From: Pseudolabrys sp.
GTDB lineage: Bacteria; Pseudomonadota; Alphaproteobacteria; Rhizobiales; Xanthobacteraceae
Length of the DNA stretch: 8,097 nt
Reading direction: 5' to 3'
NCBI GenBank assembly: GCA_019246455.1
Contig: JAFAQJ010000208.1
Span: 1 to 8,097, forward strand
Positions 6,193-8,097 of this stretch are shown in pieces (the stretch's first letter is position 1; every line of letters starts with the position of its first letter). The notes under the pieces were generated by a model. It saw only the letters and a program-made list of their open reading frames with translations. It was not told the origin of the DNA and ran no database searches. The translations under genes were made by a program, and so were the position numbers.

Positions 6193-7425
6193 TTACGACA
6201 CCGGCCGCTCATCGGCGATCACCTTGCCGTCGTTCGGCAGCGCGCCGGGCGGCACGAGCTTGACCTTACCCTTGAGCTTGGTGATCGCTTGTAACGTCTG
6301 CGCGACCGTGGCTTCGAGCGCGGCATCTTGCTCGGCCGCTTCCGCCATCAACGTCATGGCGTCTTGCTCTTTATCGCGGCTGACCACGAGGCGGAGCCTG
6401 CCGAGTTGTGGATGGCGCTTGCCGATATCGCTGACAAGCTCGGGGCGCACGAACATGCCCTTGATCTTGGTGGTCTGGTCGGCGCGGCCCATCCAGCCCT
6501 TGATGCGCCTGTTGGTGCGGCCACAGATTGATTGGCCGCTCATGAAGGCCGAGAGATCGCCGGTAGCCAACCGGATCATCGGATAATCAGGATTGAATGT
6601 GGTTACGACCACCTCGCCGACCTCGCCTTCGGCGACCGGATCTCCGGTGCCGGGGCGCACAATCTCGACAATGACGTTCTCGTTGACGATCAGGCCGTCA
6701 CGCGGTTGGCTTTCATAGGCAATAACGCCGACTTCGGCGGCGGCGTAGCATTGCAGCGCGTTGATGCCACGCGCGTCGAATTCGACGCGCAGCGAAGCTG
6801 GCAGCGCGGCACCCGACACCAGCGCCCGTTTCAGGCAAGAGACGTCTTTTCCGATTTTCGTCGCCGTATCGAGCAGCGTCTTGAGAAAATCAGGGGTGCC
6901 GGAATAAGCCGAGGGACGCAGATGCGCGATGGTCTCGACCTGCTGCTCGGTATTGCCAATGCCGCCGGGAATGACCGCGCAGCCCAGCGCCGCGGCCGCC
7001 GCATCGAACATCCACGCGCCTGGCGTCAAATGGTAGGAAAATGAATTGTGCAGAACATCCCCCGATCGCACGCCGGTCGCGAACAAGGCGCGCGCGACGC
7101 CGGCATAGTCCTGGGTTTCACCTTCCGGCTCGAAAATCGGGCCGGGCGAGACTTGCACCCGGCGCAATTTACTGATCGGTGTCACGGTGAGTCCGCCGAA
7201 CGGCGGGTTTTCCTTTTGTAGGGCCGGCAACGCCGATTTGCGCAGCAGCGGCAACTTCGCCAGCACGGGGCGCGCATCCACTGCTTTCGGATCGATGCCT
7301 TTGAGATGCGCGGCCCAGCCGGGCGCCAGCATCGCATGCGCCAGGAACTGCGGCAGATGCAGGAACAGCTCGCGTTCGCGCAAGATTGGCTCGCGGGTTT
7401 CCAGCGCGTCGTAGTGTTCGGTCAT
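6193..7425 (-). CDS. PaaK-like adenylate-forming CoA-ligase homologue
   Basis: Predicted cytoplasmic AMP-binding protein related to phenylacetate-CoA ligase; substrate unknown. At 410 residues it is somewhat shorter than PaaK (about 430-440). Recognisable ANL-family elements in order: CYAAAEVG (226-233) in place of the A5 motif, IRLATGDLSAF (284-294) with Asp290 as the A7 ribose-binding Asp, GWMGRADQTTKIKGMFVRPE (310-329) as the A8 hinge with Arg314, and LPNDGKVIADER (396-407) whose Lys401 could be the A10 lysine. The Ser/Thr/Gly-rich A3 phosphate loop (SSGTTGKP-type in PaaK) is not seen; at the expected place is QVSPGPIFEPEGETQDY (91-107). The protein may therefore bind ATP differently or may not be a full ligase. 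It lies 13 bases after the LivF-type ATPase and 9 before hemH on the same strand, which suggests activation of an imported acid. No strong Shine-Dalgarno precedes the ATG. Confidence 0.85.
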   Translation of the reverse strand: MTEHYDALETREPILRERELFLHLPQFLAHAMLAPGWAAHLKGIDPKAVDARPVLAKLPLLRKSALPALQKENPPFGGLTVTPISKLRRVQVSPGPIFEPEGETQDYAGVARALFATGVRSGDVLHNSFSYHLTPGAWMFDAAAAALGCAVIPGGIGNTEQQVETIAHLRPSAYSGTPDFLKTLLDTATKIGKDVSCLKRALVSGAALPASLRVEFDARGINALQCYAAAEVGVIAYESQPRDGLIVNENVIVEIVRPGTGDPVAEGEVGEVVVTTFNPDYPMIRLATGDLSAFMSGQSICGRTNRRIKGWMGRADQTTKIKGMFVRPELVSDIGKRHPQLGRLRLVVSRDKEQDAMTLMAEAAEQDAALEATVAQTLQAITKLKGKVKLVPPGALPNDGKVIADERPVS

Positions 7426-7438
7426 TGCGTCGCGTGCG

Positions 7439-8097
7439 TTAAGTCAGCCACCGCTTGCGGCGGCGGTAGTGCTTGCCTTCGCGGAACGACTTGCGCTTGC
7501 CTTCGGCGACGCCGAGGTAGAATTCCTTGACGTCCTCGTTCTCGATCAGCGCCTTGGCCTCGCCGTCCATCACCACACGACCGTTCTCAAGGATATAGCC
7601 GTAACGCGCGTATTTGAGCGCCATGTTGGTATTTTGCTCGGCGAGCAAAAACGACACGCCCTCCTTGGCATTCAAATCCTTCACGATTTCGAAAATCTCC
7701 TCGACGATCTGTGGCGCCAGTCCCATCGACGGCTCGTCGAGCAGGATCATCTTTGGCCGCGACATGAGCGCGCGGCCGATCGCGCACATCTGCTGCTCGC
7801 CGCCGGAGGTGTAGCCCGCCATCGAACTCTTGCGCTCGGCGAGCCGGGGGAAATAGCGATAGACCAGGTCGAGGTCGGCGCGCACCGCGGCGCGACCGTC
7901 CTTGCGCGTGAAGGCGCCGGTCAACAGATTTTCCTCGATGGTGAGATGGCCGAAGCAATAGCGCCCTTCCATCACCTGGATGCAACCGCGCCGTACCAGC
8001 TCGTTCGGCGATAGATCCTGCACCTCGGTGCCCTCGAATAGGATCGAGCCCTTGGTAACGTCGCCGCGCTCGGCATGCAGCAAATTCGAGATTGCCT
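7439..8097 (-). CDS. livF: LivF-type ABC transporter ATP-binding protein, N-terminus beyond window edge
   Basis: ATPase of a branched-chain amino acid (HAAT) family importer, acting on the inner face of the cytoplasmic membrane. The frame stays open to the right edge and reads AISNLLHAERGDVTKG, the stretch that normally follows Walker A. Walker A and roughly the first 40-50 residues are therefore outside the window, and the TTG at 8083 is not the start. Visible elements: Q-loop region IQVMEGRYCFGHLTIEENLL (about 7968-7909, Met where LivF proteins usually have Pro before EGR), ABC signature TSGGEQQ (7810-7790), Walker B MILLDEPS (7750-7727), and LLAEQNT, in which Gln replaces the H-loop His as is common in LivF. 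The C-terminus is a basic tail, KRKSFREGKHYRRRKRW, longer than in E. coli LivF. The substrate cannot be read from this subunit; relatives next to CoA ligases may import aromatic or other organic acids. It is followed at 13 bases by the PaaK-like gene. Confidence 0.92.
   Translation of the reverse strand, partial: AISNLLHAERGDVTKGSILFEGTEVQDLSPNELVRRGCIQVMEGRYCFGHLTIEENLLTGAFTRKDGRAAVRADLDLVYRYFPRLAERKSSMAGYTSGGEQQMCAIGRALMSRPKMILLDEPSMGLAPQIVEEIFEIVKDLNAKEGVSFLLAEQNTNMALKYARYGYILENGRVVMDGEAKALIENEDVKEFYLGVAEGKRKSFREGKHYRRRKRWLT

Noticed and set aside
6193..7425. CoA-ligase homologue as a pseudogene
   Set aside because: The frame is intact and full length, and the C-terminal motifs are well kept, so the odd A3 loop looks like divergence, not decay.
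8081..8083. TTG at 8083 as the start of the ABC ATPase
   Set aside because: The frame continues to the window edge with family-typical residues (AISN before LLHAE), and Walker A must lie upstream, so the gene is cut by the edge.

Overview
The window looks like chromosomal DNA of a high-GC alphaproteobacterium of the order Hyphomicrobiales, near Bradyrhizobium, Rhodopseudomonas or Pseudolabrys. This placement is inferred from GC-rich codon use, the style of the encoded proteins and the pairing of a Liv-type ABC transporter with a CoA-ligase-like protein. I see no rRNA, tRNA, CRISPR array, insertion sequence, integrase or phage gene. Base composition and codon use look even throughout, so nothing suggests recent transfer. 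Seven protein genes fill nearly all of the window.

Left part (1-5181), cell envelope. On the minus strand, a secreted MltB-type lytic transglycosylase runs off the left edge. Divergent from it is galU (UDP-glucose synthesis). galU converges, with a 3-base gap, on a minus-strand gene for a large outer-membrane beta-barrel protein with a proline-rich periplasmic segment. That gene is divergent from kdsD/kpsF (arabinose-5-phosphate isomerase, first step of KDO synthesis). Together these genes supply sugar precursors for LPS or exopolysaccharide, remodel peptidoglycan, and place a barrel protein in the outer membrane.

Right part (5185-8097), minus strand, read right to left: a LivF-type ABC ATPase (its N-terminus lies beyond the right edge), a PaaK-like adenylate-forming CoA-ligase homologue, and hemH (ferrochelatase). 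Gaps are 13 and 9 bases, so this is probably the downstream end of one transcript. The first two suggest uptake of an amino acid, aromatic or other organic acid and its activation to a CoA thioester. hemH seems to be a housekeeping passenger. kdsD and hemH converge with another 3-base gap.

Non-coding DNA is limited to two divergent promoter regions of about 150 bases (1230-1378) and 215 bases (3962-4176), plus short gaps. I found no clear evidence of a new biological system. The points most worth a second look are the replaced phosphate-binding loop in the CoA-ligase homologue, the non-ATG start of the barrel gene flanked by tandem hairpins, hemH at the end of a transport operon, and the two very tight convergent gene pairs.
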